Below are positions 1-5,748 of a stretch of DNA of 5,811 nt, piece after piece. Within the stretch, counting starts at the first letter, position 1. Every line of letters starts with the position of its first letter. Origin of the DNA: DATBAK01 sp036787815. Lineage in GTDB: Bacteria; Actinomycetota; Acidimicrobiia; IMCC26256; PALSA-610. The stretch lies in assembly GCA_036787815.1 (NCBI GenBank), contig DAIQOP010000255.1, positions 1 through 5,811 of the forward strand. The letters are read 5' to 3'. The notes under the pieces are model-generated. The model was not told where the DNA came from and made no database searches. It saw nothing but the letters and a program-made list of their open reading frames with translations. Both the position numbers and the translations under genes were made by a program.

Positions 1-66
1 CAGGTCGGATTGTGACCAAGGACCCCTGGGGCGAATCGGGGATCGGCGATCGCGACGGGCGCGTGG

Positions 67-819
67 TTACTCGAGTCCGGCGTCCTGCCAGAGCCTGATC
101 CCGCCGAGCAGCCCGGCGGCGTTGTCGACGAGACGCACCGTCTCGCCGAGCTCCGCGGTGATGTGCTTCGCGTTGCCGCCGCCGATCAGGATCGCGTCGG
201 GAACGACCAACCGGTCGAGCACGCCGACGGCCTTCTCCACTCGCCGGTTCCACTTCTTCTTCCCGTGCTCCTTGAGTGCAGCGTCACCCAGGTAGGCGTT
301 GTAGGTCTGGTCGCCGGAGAGCGGGTGGTGCGCGAGCTCGAGGTGCAGGGCCAGCCGCCCGGCCGCGAACACCGCGGTCCCCACGCCGGTTCCGAGCGTG
401 ACGATCAGTTCCAGGCCCACTCCCGAGACCGCACCCGCGCCCTGCACGTCGGCGTCGTTCGCGACCCGGCACGGCCGACCGAGGAGGCCGGCGAGCGCCG
501 ACGCGAGGTCGAACTCCGTCCATGCACGCTCGAGCTCGGGATCGACGTCGCTGCCGAGACCGCTCTCGGTGACGAACGCCGGCGCGGTGCGGACCTTGCC
601 GTCGCGCACCACACCCGGGAACCCGACGGAGACGCGGTCGAACGCCGGCAGCGGCTCGACGAGCGTTCCGAGCGCCGAGACCAGCGCCTCGGGAGGCAGG
701 GGAAAGGTCGTCGGTGTGCGGACGCGATCGTGGACGGGTTTGCCGTCGGCGTCGAGCACGGTCGCCTTCAGCCCGGTGCCGCCGATGTCGATCGTGAGCG
801 TGTGCGGGCCGGTCGCCAT
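67..819 (-). CDS. ppgK: ROK-family sugar kinase, probable polyphosphate glucokinase
   Basis: Predicted cytoplasmic kinase that phosphorylates glucose to glucose-6-phosphate, probably with polyphosphate (and perhaps ATP) as donor. The 250 residues match the usual PpgK length. Seen: phosphate-1 loop DIGGTGLKA at 11-19, NDAD at 121-124 with D122 as the expected catalytic base, phosphate-2 loop TLGTGVGT at 141-148, ELAHHP at 161-166 (the E-x-x-H of ROK proteins), and nucleotide-site-like LIGGGNAK at 211-218. The Cys-rich zinc motif of regulatory ROK proteins is absent, as in polyphosphate glucokinases. The YLGDAAL and GKKKWNRRVE stretches (176-195) resemble the non-mycobacterial PpgK-like subgroup as I remember it. 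The ATG at 819 is chosen because the ROK motif begins ten residues later. It has no good Shine-Dalgarno and no leaderless -10, which suggests coupling to the small ORF ending 13 bp upstream. Kinase fold is near certain. Donor specificity cannot be read from sequence; an ATP-dependent glucokinase is the alternative. Confidence 0.85.
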   Translation of the reverse strand: MATGPHTLTIDIGGTGLKATVLDADGKPVHDRVRTPTTFPLPPEALVSALGTLVEPLPAFDRVSVGFPGVVRDGKVRTAPAFVTESGLGSDVDPELERAWTEFDLASALAGLLGRPCRVANDADVQGAGAVSGVGLELIVTLGTGVGTAVFAAGRLALHLELAHHPLSGDQTYNAYLGDAALKEHGKKKWNRRVEKAVGVLDRLVVPDAILIGGGNAKHITAELGETVRLVDNAAGLLGGIRLWQDAGLE

Positions 820-832
820 GGTGCTGTCCGTT

Positions 833-955
833 CTATGCGTCGGTGCCGAGCGCGGCGCGCCACGGCGTGAGGTCGAGCTTCGGATAGCGAACGGCGGTCT
901 CCGCGACGAGCTCGGCGTCCCAGGTCCTCCGTCTCCCGCCGTGTACCGCCTTCAC
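833..955 (-). CDS. possible small ORF, 40 aa, unknown function
   Basis: I do not recognise this product. From a GTG at 955 the frame encodes 40 residues: a basic GGRRR stretch at 6-10, then TWDAELVAETA and YPKLDLTPWRAALGTDA to the stop. The last 28 codons almost all end in G or C, and the composition is balanced rather than the Arg/Pro/Ala-rich look of the antisense shadows here. Its TAG stop lies 13 bp before the kinase ATG on the same strand, so the two could be co-transcribed and translationally coupled. The start is uncertain: the frame stays open upstream to an ATG at 1066, but that part runs antisense to the start of the LLM gene and looks non-coding. No clear Shine-Dalgarno precedes the GTG. 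It could be a genuine small protein, a leader peptide, or the remnant C-terminus of a lost gene. Confidence 0.35.
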   Translation of the reverse strand: MKAVHGGRRRTWDAELVAETAVRYPKLDLTPWRAALGTDA

Positions 956-973
956 GGTAGCCAGCGCGGGCGG

Positions 974-979
974 TAGGTT
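974..979 (+). promoter_or_regulatory. -10 element TAGGTT, leaderless-type promoter of the LLM gene
   Basis: TAGGTT fits the actinobacterial -10 consensus TANNNT and ends 7 nt before the GTG start at 987, so transcription would start at or next to the first codon. The overlapping GGTAGG (972-977) could instead act as a weak Shine-Dalgarno. No convincing -35 is visible, as is common for such promoters. The inference rests on spacing and on the similar arrangement before 1993 and 5749. Confidence 0.4.
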
Positions 980-986
980 CGGGCCC

Positions 987-1841
987 GTGCGCGTCTCGTT
1001 CAAGACCCTCCCCCAGGACACTGCATGGGCGCCGATGCGCGACGTCTGGCTCGCGGCCGACGACATCGACGTCTTCAGCGCCGGCTGGAACTTCGACCAC
1101 TTCTACCCGATCCTCCAGGCCGACCGCACCGGACCGTGCTTCGAAGGTTGGACGATGCTGGCCGCCCTCGCGGGGATGACCCGGCGCCTCCGCCTCGGCG
1201 TGATGGTGAGCGGCAACCCCTACCGCCATCCCGCGGTGCTGGCCAACATGGCTGCGAGCCTCGACGTGATCTCCGGCGGCCGGCTCGAGCTCGGGATCGG
1301 CGCCGGTTGGAACGAGGAGGAGAGCGCGGCGTACGGCATCGATCTCCCGCCGTTGCGGGAGCGCTTCGACCGCCTCGAGGAAGCCTGCACCGTGATCGAT
1401 CTGCTGCTCACCCAGGAGGTCACTTCGTTCGCTGGCGCGTACTACCAGCTCGCCGATGCGCGCTGCGAGCCGAAGCCGATCCAGCGACCGCGTCCTCCGC
1501 TGGTGATCGGCGGCGGCGGCGAGAAGCGCACGCTGCGGATCGCGGCGCGATTCGCCGACCAGTGGAACGCGCCGGGCGCGACGCCCGAGGTGCTCGCGCA
1601 CAAGATCGACGTGCTGCATCGCCATTGTGTCGACGTCGGACGCGATCCGAGCGAGATCGAGATCTCGGTGCAGGTGCGAGCGGGCGCAGACGCGAGCGCG
1701 ACGGCCGCGGAAGCGGCGACGCTCGCGGCAGCGGGAGCCCAGCACGTGATCATCGGGTTCCGCCCGCCGTTCGACGCCTCCCTCCTCGAACCCGCCGCGA
1801 ACGCACTCGCCGACGCGCTGGACCTGTCGACCAGCGCGTAG
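987..1841 (+). CDS. LLM class F420-dependent oxidoreductase (TIGR03560-like)
   Basis: A luciferase-like TIM-barrel oxidoreductase expected to use reduced coenzyme F420 for hydride transfer in the cytoplasm; the substrate is unknown. The 284 residues are a normal full length. Seen: the N-terminal block RVSFKTLPQDTAW (2-14) and NFDHFYPI (35-42), which I recognise from the TIGR03560 subgroup; TRRLRLGVMVSGNPYRHP at 65-82; ANMAASLDVISGGRLELGIG at 86-105 followed by AGWNEEE, the classic LLM core; and PPLVIGGGGEKRTLR at 170-184, the phosphate-binding region. The GTG start at 987 is favoured because conserved sequence begins at residue 2, while the next ATG (1035) would remove it. It is divergent from the kinase and has its own promoter, so no operon partner indicates its substrate. 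FMN-dependent members of the superfamily exist, but this subgroup is annotated as F420-type. Codon use matches the neighbours. Confidence 0.92.
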   Translation: MRVSFKTLPQDTAWAPMRDVWLAADDIDVFSAGWNFDHFYPILQADRTGPCFEGWTMLAALAGMTRRLRLGVMVSGNPYRHPAVLANMAASLDVISGGRLELGIGAGWNEEESAAYGIDLPPLRERFDRLEEACTVIDLLLTQEVTSFAGAYYQLADARCEPKPIQRPRPPLVIGGGGEKRTLRIAARFADQWNAPGATPEVLAHKIDVLHRHCVDVGRDPSEIEISVQVRAGADASATAAEAATLAAAGAQHVIIGFRPPFDASLLEPAANALADALDLSTSA

Positions 1842-1898
1842 CCACCGAGGCCCGCGTCGAGCGAGCCCTGAGTCACCACGACCGCGAGGGCGCGACGC

Positions 1899-1916
1899 GT
1901 GCCAGTTCCTGGGCAC
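1899..1916 (+). terminator. hairpin downstream of the LLM gene, possible U-less terminator
   Basis: GTGCCAG (1899-1905) pairs with CTGGGCAC (1909-1916) around a TTC loop, giving about seven pairs with one bulged G. A second hairpin (1889-1903, GGCGCG against CGTGCC with one G-T pair) overlaps it and would compete with it. There is no T tract, so a canonical intrinsic terminator is not shown. It lies 58 bp past the LLM stop and before the peptidase promoter, where a terminator would be expected. Confidence 0.3.
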
Positions 1917-1980
1917 CCGTTCGGGCGAAGCGATCCGACGACCGGCGTGCGCGTGGCGAGCGAATGCGCGGGTGCGTTGG

Positions 1981-1986
1981 TAGCGT
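1981..1986 (+). promoter_or_regulatory. -10 element TAGCGT, leaderless-type promoter of the S9 peptidase gene
   Basis: TAGCGT matches TANNNT and is followed by exactly 6 nt before the ATG at 1993, placing +1 on the A of the start codon. No Shine-Dalgarno-like purine run occurs in the 20 bases before the ATG, which supports a leaderless mRNA. No obvious -35 hexamer is seen at 16-19 bp upstream. Confidence 0.5.
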
Positions 1987-1992
1987 CGGACG

Positions 1993-3984
1993 ATGCTCGG
2001 CCTTCACCCCGACGACATCGGTCTCCTCGTCTCCGCCTCCGATCCGCGCCTCTCGCCCGACGGTTCGCGCGTCGCGTTCACCGTGCAACGCATCGACCTG
2101 GAGCACAACCGCTACCTCACTCGCGTCTGGATCGCGACGACCGACGGATCGTCGCCGCCCGTCGTGTCGTCTCCTGCCGACGTCGACGCGAACCTCGCGC
2201 GCTGGTCGCCCGACGGCTCGCGCATCGCGTACGCGGCGCATCCCGTCGACGACGAGGATGCACTGAGCGAGCTCCGCGTCGTCGATGTGCAGGGTGGTGA
2301 TCACACCGTCGTCTGCTCCTGCCCGTCGGATCCGAGCGAGCTCGAATGGGCGCCCGACTCGATGCAACTTGCGTTCGTCGCGCGCGATCCCGACCCGCTC
2401 CGCTACGGCGCTCCCGGTGAGCAGCGCAAAGAGAAGGACATGCCGCCCCGCCGCGTTGAGCGGCTCGTCACGCGGATCGACAACGAAGGCTGGATCGCCG
2501 ACCGGCCGGCGCGTGTGTTCGTCGTGCCCGCCGACGGCTCGGCACCTCCACGGGCGATCACGACCGGGACGTACGAAGCCGGCGGCGTGGCCTGGTCGCC
2601 CGACGGTCACCACGTCGCGTTCGCGTCCGGCCGCCACGACACCTGGGACCTCGACTGGGCCGTCGACCTGTTCGTCGCCGACACCACGGAAGACGGCACG
2701 TTGCGGCGCCTGACCGACGCGAGCGCCATGTACTCACTGCCGTCGTGGTCGCCCGACGGCACGCGGATCGCGTGCGTCCGCGCGGGGTCGGAGCTCGAGG
2801 GACCGTGGCACGGGCGGATCGCGGTGGTGCCGATCGCCGGCGGGCCCGAGCAGGCGCTCACGGCGACGCTGGACCGCAATTGCTCGCCGTATCCCGCGTC
2901 GCGCGCACCGGTGTGGCAGGGCGACCATCTCTGCTTCCTCGTCGACGAGCGCGGCGGCGCACACGTCTGGCGCGCCGACCCGGTGCACCCGGGCCGGTGT
3001 GAGCCGGTCGTCACCGGGGACCGGCTCGTCACGGGCTTCGACCTCGTCGGCGACACGCTCGCCTTCGTTGCCTCGGCACCCGATTCGCTGCCGGAGGTGT
3101 TCGTCACGCGTGCCGGCGCCGAGCGACGGCTCACCGACTACACCTCGGAGTTGACCGCGGCCGGGCGCCACCCGGCCGTCGCGCAGCCGTTCACCGCTTC
3201 TCCGGCGGCGGGCGTCGACGTCGACTGCTGGATCATCGAGCCGGAGCACGAACCGGGCACGCGCGTGCCGTTGTTGCTCAATATCCACGGCGGTCCGTTC
3301 TCGCACTACGGCAGCCGGTACTTCGACGAGTTCCAGCTCGAGGTCGCGGCCGGGTTCGGCGTCTTGTTCTGCAACCCTCGGGGATCGTCGGGTTACACCG
3401 AGGCGTGGGCGCGCGCGATCCGGTGGCCCGAATGCAAGGTCGACCCGGGATCGGGCTGGGGTGGTGTCGACTACGACGACCTGATGTGCTGCGTCGACGA
3501 GGCGGTGAAGCAGTTCGACTGGGTCGACCCCGATCGCGTGGGCGTGATCGGAGGCAGCTACGGCGGCTACATGACCTCGTGGATGATCGGCCACACCGAC
3601 CGGTTCGCCGCCGCGGTATCGGAGCGCTCCGTCAACAATCTCCTCACGCTCGAGCACGGGTCCGACGTCGCAGGGTCGTTCGTGAGCTACGTCGGCGCGA
3701 GCCACATCGACGCGCCCGAGATCTACCTGCGCCACTCGCCGATCCGGTACGTGCGCGACATCGACACCCCGCTGCTGATCATGCACTCGGAGCAAGACCT
3801 GCGCTGCCCGGTCAACCAGGGCGAGGAGCTGTTCGTCGCGCTGCGGCTGCTGGGGAGAACCCCCGAGTTCGTACGCTTCCCCGGGGAGAGCCACGAGCTC
3901 TCGCGTTCGGGCGCGCCCCGCCATCGCGTGCAACGGGCCGAGATCATCCTCGACTTCTTCCGCAGGCACCTGGTCGGCCCCTGA
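1993..3984 (+). CDS. S9-family serine peptidase (prolyl oligopeptidase / acylaminoacyl-peptidase type)
   Basis: A two-domain peptidase that cleaves short peptides, probably exopeptidase or acylaminoacyl-type; the exact specificity is not readable. Residues about 10-390 form a TolB/DPP-IV-like beta-propeller with repeated SPDG blades: LSPDGSRVAF at 20-29, WSPDGSRIAY at 71-80, WAPDSMQLAF at 119-128, WSPDGHHVAF at 201-210 and WSPDGTRIAC at 252-261. Residues about 400-663 form the alpha/beta-hydrolase domain: oxyanion-region HGGP at 432-435, nucleophile elbow GGSYGG with S522, acid D602 in HSEQDLRCP, and catalytic H634 in GESHELS. The triad and the 663-residue length are complete, so the enzyme should be active. 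No signal peptide or membrane segment is seen, so it is likely cytoplasmic. The ATG at 1993 is supported by a leaderless-type -10 just upstream. It appears monocistronic, with hairpins on both sides. The family assignment is secure; the subfamily (S9C is favoured) is inferred. Confidence 0.95.
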   Translation: MLGLHPDDIGLLVSASDPRLSPDGSRVAFTVQRIDLEHNRYLTRVWIATTDGSSPPVVSSPADVDANLARWSPDGSRIAYAAHPVDDEDALSELRVVDVQGGDHTVVCSCPSDPSELEWAPDSMQLAFVARDPDPLRYGAPGEQRKEKDMPPRRVERLVTRIDNEGWIADRPARVFVVPADGSAPPRAITTGTYEAGGVAWSPDGHHVAFASGRHDTWDLDWAVDLFVADTTEDGTLRRLTDASAMYSLPSWSPDGTRIACVRAGSELEGPWHGRIAVVPIAGGPEQALTATLDRNCSPYPASRAPVWQGDHLCFLVDERGGAHVWRADPVHPGRCEPVVTGDRLVTGFDLVGDTLAFVASAPDSLPEVFVTRAGAERRLTDYTSELTAAGRHPAVAQPFTASPAAGVDVDCWIIEPEHEPGTRVPLLLNIHGGPFSHYGSRYFDEFQLEVAAGFGVLFCNPRGSSGYTEAWARAIRWPECKVDPGSGWGGVDYDDLMCCVDEAVKQFDWVDPDRVGVIGGSYGGYMTSWMIGHTDRFAAAVSERSVNNLLTLEHGSDVAGSFVSYVGASHIDAPEIYLRHSPIRYVRDIDTPLLIMHSEQDLRCPVNQGEELFVALRLLGRTPEFVRFPGESHELSRSGAPRHRVQRAEIILDFFRRHLVGP

Positions 3985-4003
3985 GCCCGTCCTTCCGGCG
4001 GGC
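3985..4003 (+). terminator. hairpin immediately after the peptidase stop
   Basis: GCCCGTC (3985-3991) pairs with GGCGGGC (3997-4003) over a 5-nt loop; the seven pairs include one G-T. It starts right after the TGA stop, a typical terminator position, but no T tract follows. The adjoining CGGTCGACCG (4003-4012) is a 10-bp perfect palindrome. Termination at this site is inference. Confidence 0.4.
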
Positions 4004-4004
4004 G

Positions 4005-4059
4005 GTCGACCGGTAGTCATGTTCCGGTCATGCACTCGCCAGATGGGCGTCAGTAAGCT
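4005..4059 (+). promoter_or_regulatory. amtB promoter region with 11-bp periodic repeats and a -10-like TAAGCT
   Basis: TAAGCT (4054-4059) fits TANNNT and would start transcription near 4066, leaving a leader of about 26 nt with a Shine-Dalgarno. Upstream and across it, similar pentamers recur every 11 bp: GTCGA 4005, GTCAT 4016, GTCAT 4027, GCCAG 4038, GTCAG 4049. The exact pair GTCATG (4016, 4027) sits just upstream of where a -35 would lie. Eleven-bp direct repeats are the binding format of OmpR-family regulators, including GlnR, the nitrogen regulator of actinobacterial amtB genes. The match to the published GlnR consensus (gTnAc-n6-GaAAc) is only partial, so the regulator is a guess. Confidence 0.35.
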
Positions 4060-4091
4060 CCCGCGTCTCGTCGGGTCGGAGCAGGGGAGCG

Positions 4092-5324
4092 ATGAAGATC
4101 AACGCCGGAGACACCGCGTGGGTGCTCGTCGCCGCGGCGCTCGTGCTGTTCATGACGCCCGGCCTCTCGCTCTTCTACGGCGGCATGGTGCGGGCCAAGA
4201 ACCTGCTCGCCATGCTCATGCAGAACTTCGTGTGCATGGGCATCGTCACCGTGCTCTGGGTGGTCGTGGGCTACTCGCTCGTCTTCGGTCGCGCCGGCGA
4301 CGGAGGGCTGCTCGGCGACTTCGCGTTCGTGGGGATGAAGGGCCTCGCGAACACGAGCATCGGAACCATCCCCGCGCTCGCGTTCGTCTCGTTCCAACTC
4401 ACCTTCGCCGTGATCACCCCGGCGCTGATCACCGGCGCGATCGCCGACCGGATGCGGTTCGGCGCGTGGGTGTGGTTCGTCGTCACGTGGTCGCTGCTCG
4501 TGTACTCGCCGGTGGCCCACTGGGTGTTCGCCGGTGGGTGGCTGGCCGCCCGTGGCGCGCTCGACTTCGCCGGGGGCACGGTGGTGCACGTGAACGCGGG
4601 CGCCGCGGCGCTGCCGCTCGTGCTGATGCTTGGGCGCCGCAAGGGTTGGCCCCACGAGCCGATGCCGCCCCACTCGCTCCCGCTCACGTTGCTCGGCACG
4701 GGCATCCTCTGGTTCGGATGGTTCGGGTTCAACGCGGGATCGGCCCTCGCTGCCAACGGCATCGCCGCGCAGGCGTTCCTGAACACGTTCGTGGCGGCGG
4801 CCGCGGGCATGCTCGGTTGGCTGGCCGTCGAGCGGATCAAGGGCGGTCACGCCACCACGTTGGGCGCGGCGTCGGGCGCGGTGGCCGGCCTCGTGGCGAT
4901 CACGCCGTGCGCGGGCTACGTCGGCGGTCTCGCGCCGGTCGCGATCGGCGCGATCGCCGGCGGCGTGTGCTTCCTCGCGATCGCCTTGAAGTTCAAGTAC
5001 GGCTACGACGACGCGCTCGACGTCGTCGCGGTGCACCTGGTGGGGGGCATCCTCGGCTCGATCCTGCTGGGGCTGTTCGCCGACGCGAGCGTGAACCCTC
5101 GCGGTGCCGACGGCGTGCTCTACGGCGGGGGTTGGGGCCTCTTCGGTGAGCAGGTGCTCGCCGTCGTCGTCGTGTTCGTGTTCTCGTTCGTCGTGTCGGG
5201 CGCGATCGCGCTCGTGCTCGATCGCGTCATGCGCGACGGAATCCGGGTCTCCGACGACGACGAGGCGATCGGCCTCGACCTCACCATGCACTCCGAAACC
5301 GCGTACGCCCACGAGCGGACGTGA
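4092..5324 (+). CDS. amtB: AmtB ammonium transporter
   Basis: An inner-membrane ammonium channel of the Amt/Mep/Rh family, 410 residues, with eleven hydrophobic segments (about 9-31, 40-65, 92-116, 122-146, 162-181, 196-220, 223-245, 256-270, 275-298, 312-331, 352-378). Key positions aligned to E. coli AmtB: twin pore histidines H166 and H315, D158 in LDFAGG (D160), Phe gate F105 and F213, and S217 in FNAGSA (S219). The recruitment-site Trp (W148 in E. coli) is F146 here, an unusual substitution. The protein begins directly at the first membrane helix without a cleavable signal peptide, as usual outside proteobacteria. The tail GLDLTMHSETAY (394-405) carries the conserved C-terminal motif that faces GlnK. 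The ATG at 4092 is preceded by GGAG (4078-4081) and AGGGGAG (4083-4089). glnK follows after 14 bp, so the two form an operon. Ammonium transport is near certain; the effect of the Phe is unknown. Confidence 0.97.
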   Translation: MKINAGDTAWVLVAAALVLFMTPGLSLFYGGMVRAKNLLAMLMQNFVCMGIVTVLWVVVGYSLVFGRAGDGGLLGDFAFVGMKGLANTSIGTIPALAFVSFQLTFAVITPALITGAIADRMRFGAWVWFVVTWSLLVYSPVAHWVFAGGWLAARGALDFAGGTVVHVNAGAAALPLVLMLGRRKGWPHEPMPPHSLPLTLLGTGILWFGWFGFNAGSALAANGIAAQAFLNTFVAAAAGMLGWLAVERIKGGHATTLGAASGAVAGLVAITPCAGYVGGLAPVAIGAIAGGVCFLAIALKFKYGYDDALDVVAVHLVGGILGSILLGLFADASVNPRGADGVLYGGGWGLFGEQVLAVVVVFVFSFVVSGAIALVLDRVMRDGIRVSDDDEAIGLDLTMHSETAYAHERT

Positions 5325-5325
5325 C

Positions 5326-5331
5326 GAAAGG
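5326..5331 (+). promoter_or_regulatory. Shine-Dalgarno GAAAGG that decides the glnK start
   Basis: GAAAGG lies 7 nt before the GTG at 5339 and just after the amtB stop. It selects that codon over the earlier in-frame GTG at 5321, which overlaps the amtB TGA and would add six residues before the conserved MKLI start of PII proteins. Confidence 0.7.
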
Positions 5332-5338
5332 CGAATCC

Positions 5339-5677
5339 GTGAAGCTGATCGTCGGCATCATCAAGCCGTTCAAGCTCGACGACGTGAAGGAGGCACTGAA
5401 GGACCTCGGCGTGCAGGGCGTCACCGTGTCGGCCGTCCAGGGCTTCGGGCGCCAGCGCGGCCACACCGAGGTGTACCGCGGTTCCGAGTACACGATCGAC
5501 TTCGTGCCGAAGGTGCGCATCGAGGTGATGGTCGACGACGCCGACGTCACGAGAGTGGTCGACCGCATCCTGGAGACCGCTCGCACCGGCAAGATCGGCG
5601 ACGGCAAGGTGTGGGTGCTGGCGGTCGAGGAGATGTGGCGCATTCGCACCGGAGAGAGCGGGCCCGACGCGCTCTGA
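5339..5677 (+). CDS. glnK: PII nitrogen-regulatory protein GlnK
   Basis: A small trimeric cytoplasmic signal protein that binds ATP/ADP and 2-oxoglutarate and blocks AmtB when nitrogen is sufficient. From the GTG at 5339 it has exactly 112 residues, the canonical PII length, beginning MKLIVGIIKPFKLDDVKEAL. The T-loop is intact: GFGRQRGH (35-42) with Q39, then EVYRGSEY (44-51), with Y51 as the residue modified by GlnD (adenylylated in actinobacteria). The B-loop TGKIGDGK (83-90) and C-terminal RIRTGE (101-106) are present. Residues 99-100 are MW where many homologues carry small aliphatics, a minor peculiarity. It is co-transcribed with amtB (14-bp gap). In many actinobacteria glnD follows glnK; here a separate, apparently SOS-controlled gene begins 71 bp later, so the modifying enzyme must be encoded elsewhere, if present. 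Confidence 0.97.
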   Translation: MKLIVGIIKPFKLDDVKEALKDLGVQGVTVSAVQGFGRQRGHTEVYRGSEYTIDFVPKVRIEVMVDDADVTRVVDRILETARTGKIGDGKVWVLAVEEMWRIRTGESGPDAL

Positions 5678-5678
5678 G

Positions 5679-5694
5679 GGCCGGATTTGCGGCC
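5679..5694 (+). terminator. weak hairpin after glnK, possible terminator of amtB-glnK
   Basis: GGCCG (5679-5683) pairs with CGGCC (5690-5694) around a 6-nt loop, two bases after the glnK stop. It is followed by a moderately T-rich stretch (5697-5712) without a run of Ts longer than three. Five pairs is short, but its position at the operon end and before a new promoter supports a terminator role. Confidence 0.4.
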
Positions 5695-5720
5695 GGTTAT
5701 GTTGGGTTTCTTGTCGACTA

Positions 5721-5734
5721 CGAACGCATGTTCG
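5721..5734 (+). promoter_or_regulatory. LexA (SOS) box
   Basis: CGAACGCATGTTCG is a perfect CGAAC-N4-GTTCG palindrome, the core of the mycobacterial/Bacillus LexA operator; against the longer TCGAAC-N4-GTTCGA form only the first base differs (A for T). It ends two bases before the -10 TAGCAT and fills the promoter spacer, so bound LexA would block RNA polymerase. Control of the gene at 5749 by DNA damage follows by inference. Confidence 0.8.
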
Positions 5735-5736
5735 AC

Positions 5737-5742
5737 TAGCAT
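5737..5742 (+). promoter_or_regulatory. -10 element TAGCAT, leaderless-type promoter of the gene at 5749
   Basis: TAGCAT fits TANNNT and ends 6 nt before the ATG at 5749, so +1 would be the start codon itself. No Shine-Dalgarno is present between 5730 and 5748. TTGTCG at 5711-5716 is a possible -35, but its 20-bp spacing is long. The LexA box lies between the two elements. Confidence 0.5.
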
Positions 5743-5748
5743 GACGGC

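Noticed and set aside
22..32. CCCCTGGGG palindrome as a terminator for the kinase
   Set aside because: The arms leave only a 1-3 nt loop and there is no T tract on the minus strand, so a stable terminator hairpin is not supported.
956..1066. N-terminal extension of the small minus-strand ORF to the ATG at 1066
   Set aside because: This part is antisense to the first codons of the LLM gene, where the plus-strand protein is conserved, so a start within 955-1000 is more likely. A TTG after GGGAGGG near 1000 cannot be excluded.
768..1916. Long minus-strand open frame (382 codons) across the LLM gene
   Set aside because: It is antisense to a clearly conserved oxidoreductase, and its translation is Arg/Ala/Gly-rich with no recognisable motif. 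Stops are rare in high-GC DNA, so such frames arise by chance.
2734..4035. Minus-strand open frame (433 codons) antisense to the S9 peptidase
   Set aside because: It has no motifs and an Arg/Asp/Val-biased composition, and it lies opposite the conserved hydrolase domain; it is a compositional shadow.
4050..5312. Long minus-strand open frame (420 codons) antisense to amtB
   Set aside because: The product is dominated by Arg, His, Glu and Asp repeats, as expected from the complement of a membrane-protein gene in high-GC DNA. The plus strand encodes an unmistakable AmtB.
5321..5341. Upstream GTG (5321) as the glnK start
   Set aside because: It would add VTKGES before the conserved PII N-terminus. 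The GTG at 5339 has a well-spaced GAAAGG and gives the canonical 112 residues with Y51 in register.
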